A stretch of DNA of 42,374 bases from CAWCTB01 sp963798275 (GTDB lineage: Bacteria > Acidobacteriota > Terriglobia > Terriglobales > Acidobacteriaceae): the NCBI GenBank assembly GCA_963798275.1, contig CAWCTB010000036.1, positions 1 through 42,374 on the forward strand, written 5' to 3'. A program made the position numbers and the translations under genes. Below, one piece after another: positions 16,071-24,521 of this stretch; the first letter of the stretch is position 1, and every line of letters starts with the position of its first letter. The notes under the pieces are model-generated. The model had not been told where the DNA came from and ran no database searches. It was given only the letters and a program-made list of their open reading frames with translations.

Positions 16071-17078
16071 ATGCAGATCCGCTCCTTCGCAAAGATCAAT
16101 CTCGGGCTGAAGATCGGCGCAGCGCGCGCTGACGGCTTTCACGAGCTGCGCACCATCTATCAGACCATCGCGCTGCATGACGTCGTGCGGGTCGAGGTGG
16201 AGAGCGGCGCGGGCATCGAGATTCGCTGTGCGGACCCGCGCGTTCCGACCGACGGGAGCAATACCTGCTGCAGGGTGGCTGAGCGCGTGATGCGGTCGGT
16301 CGAAGCGGGCGGCCGGGTGGTCATCACGATCGAGAAACGGTTGCCGGTGCAGGGTGGCATGGGAGCGGCTTCGTCCAACGCAGTGGCGACGCTGATCGCG
16401 CTGGAGCACGAGCTTCACACGGCGATTCCCCCGCAGGAAAAGCTTCGCATCGCCGCCGAAGTGGGCAGCGACCTGCCGCTGTTTCTAATAGGCGGGACGG
16501 TGCTGGGGGTCGATCACGGGCAGGAAGTTTATGCCCTGCAAGACCTTCCGGCAATGCACCTGGTGGTGGTGACGCCGCCGGTCGGGGTCTCGACGCCGAA
16601 GGCTTTCGCGCAGTGGGACGCGCTGGTCGCGCAGGAAACGAGCCGCGAAGGCGGGCGAGAAGCTGAATTGACCCATGTCAGCGCGGCAGGTACAATTACA
16701 CCATTCAGTCAAGCTGTGTTCGCGTGGCTGGAGAAGAGTTTCCCCATGCAGGGTCAGCCTGCATCCGGTGTTCCCGCAGGTGGCGGGGACCGGGCCGAGA
16801 CGCCGCTTCTCGACCTCGTCCGAACCGGGATCGAAAACGACTTTGAACGAGTCGTCTTCCCTGAGCATCCCGAACTTCGTGAGGTCAAACGTCGGTTAGA
16901 GCGCGCAGGCGCGCGATACGCGTCGTTGTCTGGATCTGGCTCGACGCTGTATGGATTGTTCGCATCGGCCGCCGAAGCAGAGTCCGTCGCCGGGCGCATG
17001 AGCGCCGCGGGACATGCGGCGGTGGCAACGACGACGTTGACGCGGGAAGAGTACTGGAAGGCAGTTGTCAGCGGATAG
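16071..17078 (+). CDS. ispE: 4-diphosphocytidyl-2-C-methyl-D-erythritol kinase
   Basis: A GHMP-family kinase of the MEP isoprenoid pathway; it phosphorylates CDP-methylerythritol with ATP in the cytosol. The start MQIRSFAKINLGLKI carries the substrate-binding Lys/Asn. The GHMP phosphate loop is at about residues 91-106 (LPVQGGMGAASSNAVA). The C-terminal motif SLSGSGSTLYGLF is conserved. At 335 aa it is about 50 longer than usual; the extra is mainly a variable insert near residues 190-250 (after WDALVAQE), before FENDFE-like sequence. No clear Shine-Dalgarno precedes the ATG. It heads the core run ispE - tRNA-Gln - prs - rplY - pth. Confidence 0.93.
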   Translation: MQIRSFAKINLGLKIGAARADGFHELRTIYQTIALHDVVRVEVESGAGIEIRCADPRVPTDGSNTCCRVAERVMRSVEAGGRVVITIEKRLPVQGGMGAASSNAVATLIALEHELHTAIPPQEKLRIAAEVGSDLPLFLIGGTVLGVDHGQEVYALQDLPAMHLVVVTPPVGVSTPKAFAQWDALVAQETSREGGREAELTHVSAAGTITPFSQAVFAWLEKSFPMQGQPASGVPAGGGDRAETPLLDLVRTGIENDFERVVFPEHPELREVKRRLERAGARYASLSGSGSTLYGLFASAAEAESVAGRMSAAGHAAVATTTLTREEYWKAVVSG

Positions 17079-17089
17079 TGGCGGGTGGA

Positions 17090-17128
17090 TAGTTTTAGGT
17101 TTCGAGTTTCAAGTTTCAAGTTTCAAGT
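17090..17128. repeat. GTTTCRA heptanucleotide tandem repeat
   Basis: GTTTCGA followed by three near-perfect GTTTCAA units (17100-17127). Related tracts occur at about 17384, 21190, 34809 and, inverted, 34944. It lies between ispE and tRNA-Gln. Confidence 0.75.
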
Positions 17129-17284
17129 AAGAACCCTCGGCTGACAATCGGCAAGTGAAAGCGAAGAGGGAGTGCTCGCAGCGAAACCGGACCCGGGACT
17201 TCGCTCGTGATGGCGATGCGACAGGCTCCGGAGCCGGAAGGAATGAGCTGATAGCTGACGGCCGATAGCTGACAGCTTGTTGTT

Positions 17285-17357
17285 GGGCGGTCGACTAATG
17301 GTAGGTCAAGTGCCTTTGGAGCACTTTGTCTAGGTTCGAATCCTAGCCGCCCAGCCA
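17285..17357 (+). tRNA. tRNA-Gln (anticodon TTG)
   Basis: A complete cloverleaf. The acceptor stem TGGGCGG (17285-17291) pairs with CCGCCCA (17347-17353), followed by discriminator G and an encoded CCA (17355-17357). The D stem is GAC/GTC. The anticodon stem AGTGC/GCACT encloses the loop CTTTGGA, giving anticodon TTG for glutamine codons CAA/CAG. The T arm CTAGG-TTCGAAT-CCTAG is perfect. It lies between ispE and prs, framed by short repeats. Confidence 0.97.
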
Positions 17358-17383
17358 GAGTTTAGTGGATAGTAGTAGTGGAT

Positions 17384-17415
17384 AGTTTCGAGTTTCAGGT
17401 TTCGAGTTTCAAGTC
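17384..17415. repeat. GTTTCRA heptanucleotide tandem repeat
   Basis: AGTTTCGAGTTTCAGGTTTC followed by GAGTTTCAAG: about four units of the heptamer, then a GCTGAGAGCTGACGGCTGG tract that extends towards prs. It begins 27 bases after tRNA-Gln. Confidence 0.7.
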
Positions 17416-17568
17416 GGAAGAAGTGGCTGAGAGCTGACGGCTGGTAGCTGGCGGCTCAAGTGTATAGGTTTCGAGAAACAAGCAGTGGCTGACGGCTGAA
17501 AACTGGCGGCTCCTGCAGTTCAAGACCCAGCAGATAACTCAACCAGGTGAAGCGGGGTATTTGACACG

Positions 17569-18654
17569 ATGGAAGCAGCAGCGAAGACCAGTATCGCTCC
17601 TCCGGCGACGGCAGCAGGCGAAACCGCCTCTGTGGTCGCGCAGCCATCCGACAAGAAGTCGAACCAGCCGGCTCCCGAAGCCAAGGGCGAGAAGAAGCCG
17701 GTGCGGGCGCGGCACGACGATAAGTGGAGGATTTTTTCCGGCAGCGCCAACAATCCGCTGGCGCAAGAGATTTGCGACTATCTCGGGCTGCCGCTGGGAC
17801 AGGCGCACATCTCCAAGTTTTCCGACGGCGAGACGTATGTGCAGATCCTGGAGAACGTGCGGGGCGGCGATGTTTTCATGGTGCAGCCGACCTGCGATCC
17901 GGTGGATGAGCACCTGATGCAGTTGCTGCTGCTAATCGATGCGCTGAAGCGGGCTTCGGCACGCCGCATCACGGTGGTGATTCCGTATTTCGGCTACGCC
18001 CGGCAGGACCGCAAGGACAAGCCGCGGGTGCCGATTTCGTCGAAGCTGGTAGCGGACCTGCTGACGACGGCGGGCGCGGACCGCGCGCTGGTGGTGGACT
18101 TGCACGCGCCGCAGATCCAGGGATTTTTCAATATCCCGGTGGACCACCTGTTCGCGTCGCCGGTGCTGGTGAGTTACTTTCGCGAGTTGCAGCTTCCGGA
18201 CCTGACGGTGGTTTCTCCGGATGCCGGCGGTGTGGAGCGAGCGCGCTTCTTCGCCAAGAAAATGGATTCGGCGCTGGCCATCGTCGACAAGCGCCGGGTG
18301 GAAATGGATGTGACCGAAGTGATGCACGTCATTGGTGACGTGACGGATCGCAGTTGTCTCATCCTGGACGACATTATCGACACCGCCGGCACCCTGGTGA
18401 AGACCTGCCAGGCGCTGCTCGAAGCGGGAGCGCGGCAGGTGTATGCCTGCGCGACGCATCCCGTGTTGTCGGGTCCGGCGATCGAGAGGATTTCCAAATC
18501 GGGGTTGGTCGAATGTGTTGTGACCAACACCATACCGCTGACCGCGGCAGGCAAGGCCGAGCCCAAGATCAAGCAGTTAACGATTGCCGGGCTGATTGGC
18601 CGCGCCATTCAATCGATTCATGAAGAGACGTCGGTCAGCAGACTGTTTTTGTAA
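17569..18654 (+). CDS. prs: Ribose-phosphate pyrophosphokinase
   Basis: Makes PRPP from ribose 5-phosphate and ATP, the precursor for purines, pyrimidines, His, Trp and NAD. The core begins at about residue 52 (KWRIFSGSANNPLAQEI) and includes FSDGETYVQI, the flexible catalytic loop YFGYARQDRK, and DLHAPQIQGFF. Next come VVSPDAGGVERAR and the PRPP-binding loop LILDDIIDTAGTL. All class-I landmarks are present. The 361-aa length exceeds the usual 310-320 because of an N-terminal Ala/Pro/Lys-rich extension of about 50 residues, probably disordered. rplY follows after 12 bases, so the genes likely share a transcript. Confidence 0.95.
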   Translation: MEAAAKTSIAPPATAAGETASVVAQPSDKKSNQPAPEAKGEKKPVRARHDDKWRIFSGSANNPLAQEICDYLGLPLGQAHISKFSDGETYVQILENVRGGDVFMVQPTCDPVDEHLMQLLLLIDALKRASARRITVVIPYFGYARQDRKDKPRVPISSKLVADLLTTAGADRALVVDLHAPQIQGFFNIPVDHLFASPVLVSYFRELQLPDLTVVSPDAGGVERARFFAKKMDSALAIVDKRRVEMDVTEVMHVIGDVTDRSCLILDDIIDTAGTLVKTCQALLEAGARQVYACATHPVLSGPAIERISKSGLVECVVTNTIPLTAAGKAEPKIKQLTIAGLIGRAIQSIHEETSVSRLFL

Positions 18655-18666
18655 AGGAACGAGATT

Positions 18667-19389
18667 ATGGCTACAGCAACCGCAGATAACAACGTAGAAG
18701 CCAAGGTGCGGCAGACCGGGGGCAAGAACGACGCCCGCCGGCTGCGCAAGAGCGGCCTGATTCCGGGCGTGATGTATGGCGCCGGCCAGGATCCCAAGCC
18801 GGTGGCGCTGGATCCCAAGCAGATTTCCCGCATCCTGCGCTCGGAGCAGGGGCACAACTCGATTTTCGATCTCAGCCTCGACGGCTCGTCAGCCAAGGTG
18901 ATGATCGTCGACTGGCAGTACGAGCCGATCAAGGGCATGCTGCTGCACGTCGACCTGAAGCGCATCGCCATGGACAAAGTGCTGCAGGTCAGCGTGCCGA
19001 TCACGCTGAAGGGCGAAGCCCCGGGGGTGAAGCTGCAGGGCGGAATCCTGGAGCAGATGCTGCGCGAGGTGGAGATCGAGTGCCTGCCCGCCGACATTCC
19101 GGGACACATCGACGCCGATGTGAGCGAGATGGTGTTCGGGCAAACGCTGCGGGTTGCCGACCTGCCGCATAGCGACAAGATCAAGTTCGTTACCGACGAG
19201 AACCAGGCCGTCGCACACGTCACGGCGGTGAAGGAAGTGGTCGCTGCGGCTCCTGTCGAGGGCGCCGAAGCCGAGGCGGTTACTGCCGAGCCCGAGGTCA
19301 TCAAGAAGGGCAAGCAGGAGGCCGAAGGCGAAGCCGCCGCAGGTGGCGAGAAGGCCGAGAAGGCCGAGAAGCCAGAGAAGAAGAAGTAA
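18667..19389 (+). CDS. rplY: 50S ribosomal protein L25 / general stress protein Ctc
   Basis: Binds 5S rRNA in the large ribosomal subunit. This is the long, two-domain (Ctc/TL5) form, 240 aa. The N-terminal L25 domain shows RRLRKSGLIPGVMYG and DWQYEPIKGMLLHVDL. The C-terminal beta domain follows (VPITLKGEAPGVKLQGG, ECLPADIPGHIDADVS). The last 45 residues are a low-complexity Glu/Lys/Ala tail ending EKPEKKK. AAGGA lies 8 bases before the ATG. The gene sits 12 bases after prs and 5 bases before pth, a common bacterial arrangement. Confidence 0.95.
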   Translation: MATATADNNVEAKVRQTGGKNDARRLRKSGLIPGVMYGAGQDPKPVALDPKQISRILRSEQGHNSIFDLSLDGSSAKVMIVDWQYEPIKGMLLHVDLKRIAMDKVLQVSVPITLKGEAPGVKLQGGILEQMLREVEIECLPADIPGHIDADVSEMVFGQTLRVADLPHSDKIKFVTDENQAVAHVTAVKEVVAAAPVEGAEAEAVTAEPEVIKKGKQEAEGEAAAGGEKAEKAEKPEKKK

Positions 19390-19394
19390 GCGTT

Positions 19395-19985
19395 GTGAAG
19401 CTGATCGTCGGGCTCGGCAATCCGGGCATCGAATACCAGTTCACGCCGCATAACATGGGTTTCCTGGCGGTGGACCGCATTGCCGAACAGCTCGGGGTGC
19501 GGGTCAACAACCGTAACTGCCACGCGCAAACCGCGCGGGCGGTGCTGGAAGGGCACGAGGTGGTGCTGGCCAAGCCGGAAACCTACATGAACCTGAGCGG
19601 CACTTCGGTACGCGAACTGGTGGAGCGGCACGAAGTGCAGCCGGAGCGGGACCTGATCGTGATTTACGACGAACTGGATTTACCGTTCGGTTCGTTGCGG
19701 GTCCGGCCCCGGGGCAGCTCGGCAGGCCACAATGGAATTGCCTCGGTGATCGGGGCGCTGGGTACGCAGGAAGTCATGCGCATCCGGCTGGGCGTCGGGC
19801 CCGATCATGCGGTGAGCGATGGCGCGCGGTTTGTGCTGTCGCAGTTCAAGAAGGCGCAGTATCCGGTGCTCGATCAGGTGCTGGACGCGGCCGCCGAGGC
19901 GGTGCGGGTCATGCTGAAAGACGGGGTGCAGGCGGCGATGAACCGCTTCAACCGAAAAGCGGAGAGCGCCACGGCAGAAGAGTAA
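19395..19985 (+). CDS. pth: Peptidyl-tRNA hydrolase
   Basis: Releases tRNA from prematurely dropped peptidyl-tRNA. The start is the GTG at 19395, giving MKLIVGLGNPGIEYQFTPHN. The catalytic His is in the TPHNMGF motif (residue 20). KPETYMNLSG and the substrate-binding DELDLPFGSLRVRPRGSSAG follow, then HNGIASVIGALG. At 196 aa the length is normal. It starts 5 bases after the rplY stop codon, so it is co-transcribed and possibly coupled. The 205-bp spacer that follows, before rpsF, is packed with five short hairpins. Confidence 0.95.
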   Translation: MKLIVGLGNPGIEYQFTPHNMGFLAVDRIAEQLGVRVNNRNCHAQTARAVLEGHEVVLAKPETYMNLSGTSVRELVERHEVQPERDLIVIYDELDLPFGSLRVRPRGSSAGHNGIASVIGALGTQEVMRIRLGVGPDHAVSDGARFVLSQFKKAQYPVLDQVLDAAAEAVRVMLKDGVQAAMNRFNRKAESATAEE

Positions 19986-19992
19986 GGGCACA

Positions 19993-20168
19993 GCCGGTCT
20001 TCAGGCCGGCGTAAGCGTAGGTTTCGTAAAAGACGCGGCTTCAGCCGCGGCAACACGTGGGGGCTGAAGCCGCCAAGGAAGATTCGAAGGGCTGGACGCG
20101 GACCTGAAGGTCGGCTCTACCCGGCGAGTCCAAAAGTTCAGGGGCTGGACGCGGACCTGAAGGTCCGC
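19993..20168. repeat. Cluster of five C-TGAA-G / TTCA hairpins
   Basis: Five consecutive stem-loops fill the pth-rpsF spacer. They are 19993-20010 (GCCGGTC-TTCA-GGCCGGC), 20034-20049 (CGCGGC-TTCA-GCCGCG) and 20059-20074 (GGGGGC-TGAA-GCCGCC, one mismatch). The last two are 20098-20115 (GCGGACC-TGAA-GGTCGGC, one mismatch) and 20151-20168 (GCGGACC-TGAA-GGTCCGC). The last two sit in a 31-bp unit that is itself duplicated. Stem sequences differ but stay paired; the tip is constant. The block resembles clustered REP/BIME elements. Confidence 0.8.
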
Positions 20169-20190
20169 TCTACCACCCGGGAGAAAAACA

Positions 20191-20652
20191 ATGCAACGTA
20201 CTTATGAGTTGATGTTTATCGTGCGGCCTGACATGACGGAAGAAGATCAGGACAAGCTGGTCTCCAATCTGGAGACCCAGGTGCAGAACGCAGGCGGCAC
20301 GGTGAAGAGCGTGGAACGCATGGGGAAGCGCCGCCTGGCCTATGCTGTCCGCAATTTCCAGGAGGGGATTTACGTCCTGCTGGTGCTGGAAGGCGACGGC
20401 GCAATGGTGAAGGAAGTGGAGCGCCGGCTGCGCGTGAATGAGCCGGTGATCAAGTTCCTTACGGTGCGCATTGACGAAGAGCAGAAGCGGCTGGCCAAGG
20501 TCAAGGCGCTACGCGACAGCAAGGTTCGGGGCAGGGGCACGCGCGCGGCGGCGGCGGCTGAGGCGGCTGCCAATGCGGCTGCGGCGGAAGCGGTTGCGGC
20601 CCCGGCAACTCCGGTTGCCGAAGCTGCGACGGAGGCTCCGGCCACCACGTAG
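20191..20652 (+). CDS. rpsF: 30S ribosomal protein S6
   Basis: Partner of S18 on the small-subunit platform. The S6 fold covers residues 1-100 (YELMFIVRPDMTEEDQDKL, RMGKRRLAYAVRNFQEGIYV, then RLRVNEPVIKFLTVRID). The last 40 residues are an Ala/Glu/Pro tail, probably disordered; the total of 153 aa is well above the usual 95-135. A GGGAG site precedes the ATG by 8 bases. Together with rpsR and rplI it forms the conserved S6-S18-L9 gene order, here without an ssb gene between S6 and S18. I do not see the known S6:S18-binding leader motif upstream. Confidence 0.95.
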   Translation: MQRTYELMFIVRPDMTEEDQDKLVSNLETQVQNAGGTVKSVERMGKRRLAYAVRNFQEGIYVLLVLEGDGAMVKEVERRLRVNEPVIKFLTVRIDEEQKRLAKVKALRDSKVRGRGTRAAAAAEAAANAAAAEAVAAPATPVAEAATEAPATT

Positions 20653-20780
20653 TTTTTTACCCGGGGTGGGGTCGTTGCGGCCATAGGGGTGCTTCGACTG
20701 CGCTCGGTCGCCCAGGCGACCTTGCTCCGCTCAGGATGACAACAGAGATTGATTGGGCCAGTCGTGGCCGAAGGAGAATC

Positions 20781-21161
20781 ATGGCAGACGAAACGACGAA
20801 TACGGCGGCTCCGGTAAGCGGCGCTGCGGCTGAGGGCGGAAGTAGTCCGCGGCCGGAAGGCGGATCGCGTCCCGATGGACCTCGTGGTCCGCGCGGCGCA
20901 GGGCGTCCGGGCACAGGGCCGGGAGGACAGCGCGAAGGCGGACGGAAATTCTTCCGCCGCAAGAAGGTTTGCAAGTTTTGCGTCGAGAAGATCGACAGCA
21001 TCAATTACAAGGACGTGCGGCTGCTGGGGCAGTTCGTGGCCGAAGCGGGCAAGATCGTGCCGCGCCGCCTGACTGGGGTGTGCACCCCGCATCAGCGCCG
21101 CCTGGCCGACGCCATTAAGCAGGCCCGCAACATCGCGCTGCTGCCGTTCTCGAACCGGTAG
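20781..21161 (+). CDS. rpsR: 30S ribosomal protein S18
   Basis: Small-subunit platform protein that binds with S6. The conserved core is the last 75 residues (KFFRRKKVCKFCVEKID, INYKDVRLLGQFV, then RRLTGVCTPHQRRLADAIK). Three Cys (CKFC and VCTPH) suggest the zinc-binding C+ form. The start is the ATG at 20781 with AAGGAGA 4 bases upstream; a longer frame to 20736 is non-coding. The N-terminal 50 residues are Gly/Arg/Pro-rich and low-complexity, making the protein 126 aa against the usual 75-90. Confidence 0.94.
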   Translation: MADETTNTAAPVSGAAAEGGSSPRPEGGSRPDGPRGPRGAGRPGTGPGGQREGGRKFFRRKKVCKFCVEKIDSINYKDVRLLGQFVAEAGKIVPRRLTGVCTPHQRRLADAIKQARNIALLPFSNR

Positions 21162-21189
21162 ATGCCAGTGGTTAGTGGATGGTGGCTGG

Positions 21190-21255
21190 TGGATAGTTTC
21201 CGGCTTCGAGTTTCGAGCCGGAGCTGGGAGCTGGTGGCTGATAGCTGGCAGCTTC
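21190..21255. repeat. GTTTCRA-type and AGCTG-rich repeat tract upstream of rplI
   Basis: The tract GATAGTTTCCGGCTTCGAG and TTTCGAGC is followed by GGAGCTGGGAGCTGGTGGC and TGATAGCTGGCAGCT. The same succession (GGATAGTTTCGAG..., then CTGRYAGCTGG...) precedes prs, so it is one composite repeat type. Confidence 0.65.
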
Positions 21256-21283
21256 CTTCAAGATCGATACGGAGTTTCTAAAT

Positions 21284-21775
21284 ATGGAAGTCATTCTGAA
21301 AGAAGACGTAGCCAAACTCGGCACGCGCGGTGACGTGATCAAAGTGGCCGAGGGCTATGGACGCAACTACCTCATCCCAAAAAAGCTGGCGATCGAAGCG
21401 ACGCCCGCCAACCGCGCCGTCATCGACCAGATGAAGGCCGCCGCCGTGCGCCGGGTGGCGCGCGAGAAGGGCGATGCCGAGACGCTGGGGCAGCAGTTTG
21501 CTGGAGTCGTGCTGGAGTTTACCCGCAAGTCGGGCGAGCATGACCAGCTCTTCGGTTCGGTTACTTCGGCCGACATTGCGCACGAGCTCGAGGGCAAGGG
21601 CATTAAGATCGATCGCCGCAAGATCCAGCTCGGCGAACCGCTGAAGACGGTGGGCGAGTTTAACGTGCCGGTGAAGCTGCACCGCGACGTGACGGTGCAG
21701 GTAAAGGTGGTCGTCCGCAAGGAAGCTGCCGAAGCGCCGGTCGCTGAAGCCGAAGAAGCCAGCGCCGAAGGCTAA
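21284..21775 (+). CDS. rplI: 50S ribosomal protein L9
   Basis: Binds 23S rRNA near the L1 stalk. The N-terminal domain (MEVILKEDVAKLGTRGDVIK, then YGRNYLIPKKLA) and the long connecting helix are followed by the C-terminal domain. That domain shows DQLFGSVTSADIAHELEG and IDRRKIQLGEPLKTVGEF, then VPVKLHRDV. The C-terminus has a short Ala/Glu tail. At 163 aa it is a little above the usual 148-150. It is the last gene of the core block and is followed by an intrinsic terminator at 21873-21911. Confidence 0.95.
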   Translation: MEVILKEDVAKLGTRGDVIKVAEGYGRNYLIPKKLAIEATPANRAVIDQMKAAAVRRVAREKGDAETLGQQFAGVVLEFTRKSGEHDQLFGSVTSADIAHELEGKGIKIDRRKIQLGEPLKTVGEFNVPVKLHRDVTVQVKVVVRKEAAEAPVAEAEEASAEG

Positions 21776-21872
21776 GGACTCGCGGAGGCGCCGCCACCAG
21801 AGTGACTACGCATAAATCGCGTGCGTTCTTGGGGAACGGCGCCCCCCGTCACTCGCAAATCGCTTACATAGG

Positions 21873-21911
21873 TCCGGCCCGTTTGCGCCCGCAGGCGGGT
21901 CGGATTCTTTT
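21873..21911 (+). terminator. Intrinsic terminator after rplI
   Basis: A 9-bp stem (TCCGGCCCG, 21873-21881, with CGGGTCGGA, 21896-21904, one G-T pair) is followed by TTCTTTT. It lies about 100 bases after rplI and closes the ribosomal protein block before the convergent peptidase gene. Confidence 0.75.
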
Positions 21912-22019
21912 CGCCGGGAACACCGAGTCGCCGGTGCGGTCAGCTTGAGGAAGCGAGCACCGTCGAGAAGAGCCCGTCATTCAGGAGCAATCCTGATCGA
22001 CGCCGATTTTGCACCCGAG

Positions 22020-24245
22020 TCAGTGCTCGGTGGTTGCTTTGGCGGGTTGAAATTCTGGATCGCCCGACTGCCAGAGGACAAAGCTGAATTGATCGGCTAA
22101 GAGACGCTCGCGTTGCGGGCGACTTGAACCAAGTCCATGTCCCTCGTCGAAATCCACCCGCAGGAGGATGGGGCGTCCGCTGGTGCTGGCGGTTTGCAGA
22201 CGTGCGGCCATCTTTGCCACCACCCAGGATGGCACGCGCGGATCGTTGGCGCCGGTGATCGCCAGCACGGCTGGGTACGGGGTTCCGTCAACTACATGGT
22301 GATAAGGACTGACGGAGTAGAGATACTTGAATCCCTGAGCGTCGGTGACGTCGCCGAACTCGGGAATATTAGCCGCGCCACCTTGCGTGTTCTGGAAGCG
22401 CAGCAGGTCAGTCATGCCAACATTGTCGATAGCGGCAACGAACAGCTCCGGATGCTGCACGATGGCGCCGCCGACTGCGATGCCGCCGGCGCTGGTGCCG
22501 CGTACCGCGAGATGTCCGGGCGACGTATAGCGTTGTTGGATGAGGTACTGTGCGGCCGAAACCATGTCGTCGATGGTGTGTTGCTTGGTCTCCTTTCGTC
22601 CGGCATTGTGCCAGGATTCACCGAACTCTCCGCCTCCACGGGAGTGCACGATGGCGAACACCCCCCCTCTCTCGATCCATGCCAGAGTGCGGGGATCGAA
22701 GTACGGATCAAAGGAAATTCCGTAAGCGCCATAGCCTTCGTAAAGGGCAGGATGCGAGCCATCCAGGGTTAAGCCTTTCTTGCACAGTATCGAGAGAGGA
22801 ATTTTGGTTCCATCAGCACTGGTTGCTTCGACCTCGCGCGCCTCGAACCCGGAGAAGTCCGCCGGATACTTCTGGATGAGCGCTGTATTCGACACCTGAT
22901 TGGAGGATGGATCGTAGGCAAACGCCTGGTCTGACGAGGTCCATGATTCAAGGCGAAAGATGACTCCCGGCAAAAGGACATTGGCGTCAACCGTTGAGAT
23001 GGTACCGTTATATGGCAGCGGAATTTTCTCCCATTTCAATTGCGATCCATAGGGGGAGCGTTGCAGTTCAAAGTTGACGCCGCGCTTCGATTCGAGATAG
23101 AGCCCATCCTTGGCGGCGTACACGCCGACCAAAACGGCATCGCTGGCGGGAACGAGAACTGTGGCATGGGCCACATCCGGACGATCCAGATCGATCGAGA
23201 TGAGCTTCCGGTTCGGTGCATCCCTCTCCACGAGCAGGTACAAAGTCGAGTCGTGTAGAGTTGCCGGGTTGTCGGCCACGGCCGCGACCCTGTCTTGCGC
23301 TGAAACGACCTTGCGCCAGGGCATGCTCGCTCCCTGGGTGTCCGTGGGTGCGATATACAAGCTGGGAGGATCCGTAGTACCCGCGGAATAATACCCCAGA
23401 ACGTAGTTTGATCCTGGCGTGAAGCTTGCGCCCACGAAGCCGGCCTTGGGGATGTTTGGCGACGATGGAACTCCGGGGCCGAATACCTCGACATCTTTCT
23501 CCGCATCCGTGCCAACAACATGCAGGTAAACGCGCTCGTTTTCATAAACGGCGGCGGGGGGAGCGCCGGGAGGGAGTTTCTGCAGACGAGCGTAATAGAA
23601 GGAGTGCGAATCGAGGCGCCATGACGGTCCAGCATACTGGGTGCGGGTGATGGCGTCGGCCAACATGCGGCCCGTGGCGGTTTCGATGACGTGGATCGTG
23701 CTGTTCTCCGAGCCCCCGAGCGAAACGCCGGCGATCACATAGCGACCGTCCCACGAGGGCACGAAATAGTCGATGGCGGCGTGTTGCCCTCCCTCCTCAA
23801 GCGATACCGGATCCAGCAGCTTGCGTGATTTGCCCCCGGCGTCACGCACTAACAAGGATGCGGTCTTAGCGCCGGGTGGGGTCTCCAGGTAAAAGAGGCT
23901 GGCGCCGCCACGCTGCCACGAGCGCACGGTGGGAACGGCATTATCCAGTTGCTCAATACGTGCCAGCATCGCTGCGCGTCCCTTGAGTGAGTCCAATACC
24001 GCTCGCGCATGTGCATTCTGTGCCTTGAGGAACTCCATAAACTGCGGATCGGTGGTTCCCGCTTCCATCCAGCGGTACGGATCGGAAACCTTAGCGCCAA
24101 AGTAATCGGTCACTACGTTTTCGACTTTGGCGGGCTGCGGCTTCGGCGGATCTGCCAAAGCTTTACTGTCCTGACCGCACAAATCGGCTGAGGAACCACA
24201 TAAGGCGAGGAGAAGGAGGAGGCTCAAATGAACGTGACGAAACAT
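22020..24245 (-). CDS. Secreted prolyl oligopeptidase-family serine peptidase (S9A)
   Basis: A 741-aa peptidase that cleaves after proline in peptides. The ATG at 24243-24245, with GGAGGAT upstream, gives a signal peptide (MFRHVHLSLLLLLALCGSSA). A lipobox-like or late Cys is present, so it may be exported to the periplasm. The propeller begins with VVTDYFGAKVSDPYRWME, typical of S9A. The catalytic alpha/beta domain has the nucleophile Ser585 in RGTSAGGIAVGG, Asp668 in ANDPRVPS, and His703 in DEGHGLGS. All three are intact. The length fits the family (about 700-730 plus signal). A longer upstream frame is non-coding. Confidence 0.92.
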   Translation of the reverse strand: MFRHVHLSLLLLLALCGSSADLCGQDSKALADPPKPQPAKVENVVTDYFGAKVSDPYRWMEAGTTDPQFMEFLKAQNAHARAVLDSLKGRAAMLARIEQLDNAVPTVRSWQRGGASLFYLETPPGAKTASLLVRDAGGKSRKLLDPVSLEEGGQHAAIDYFVPSWDGRYVIAGVSLGGSENSTIHVIETATGRMLADAITRTQYAGPSWRLDSHSFYYARLQKLPPGAPPAAVYENERVYLHVVGTDAEKDVEVFGPGVPSSPNIPKAGFVGASFTPGSNYVLGYYSAGTTDPPSLYIAPTDTQGASMPWRKVVSAQDRVAAVADNPATLHDSTLYLLVERDAPNRKLISIDLDRPDVAHATVLVPASDAVLVGVYAAKDGLYLESKRGVNFELQRSPYGSQLKWEKIPLPYNGTISTVDANVLLPGVIFRLESWTSSDQAFAYDPSSNQVSNTALIQKYPADFSGFEAREVEATSADGTKIPLSILCKKGLTLDGSHPALYEGYGAYGISFDPYFDPRTLAWIERGGVFAIVHSRGGGEFGESWHNAGRKETKQHTIDDMVSAAQYLIQQRYTSPGHLAVRGTSAGGIAVGGAIVQHPELFVAAIDNVGMTDLLRFQNTQGGAANIPEFGDVTDAQGFKYLYSVSPYHHVVDGTPYPAVLAITGANDPRVPSWVVAKMAARLQTASTSGRPILLRVDFDEGHGLGSSRPQRERLLADQFSFVLWQSGDPEFQPAKATTEH

Positions 24246-24492
24246 GGAAATCCTCCAGACATCAGGCTGAACTAGATGTTTAAGCGCCCCGGGCAATTGC
24301 GGCACATCATACCCGAATCCGGCTTGAAGCTGACGCCCCACGATGGGAAATTCGATACATAAGGCTGGCGGGTAAAAGTGGCCGCGTCGCGGCATCGGGG
24401 ATTCGAGGCACCCCGATAACTCCTCGGATTGCCGGCTCGGAAAGAGAACACGACCGATCTTCCAGACTGACCGATTTCCGGCGTGAACCGAC

Positions 24493-24521
24493 TTGACAGC
24501 CGGCCGTTCTTAACATAACTT
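24493..24521 (+). promoter_or_regulatory. Sigma-70-type promoter of the ArsR operon
   Basis: A perfect -35 TTGACA (24493-24498) is separated by 17 bases from a weaker -10 TAACTT (24516-24521). Transcription would start near 24528, about 25 bases before the ATG at 24553. The -10 lies inside the operator-like palindrome. Confidence 0.65.

Noticed and set aside
17384..17560. CRISPR-like array between tRNA-Gln and prs
   Set aside because: Units are 7 bases long, degenerate and without spacers of regular length; these are simple tandem repeats.
20075..20190. Known S6:S18 ribosomal leader motif upstream of rpsF
   Set aside because: The hairpins present have TGAA tips and stems shared with unrelated loci, and I do not see the conserved CCG bulge arrangement.
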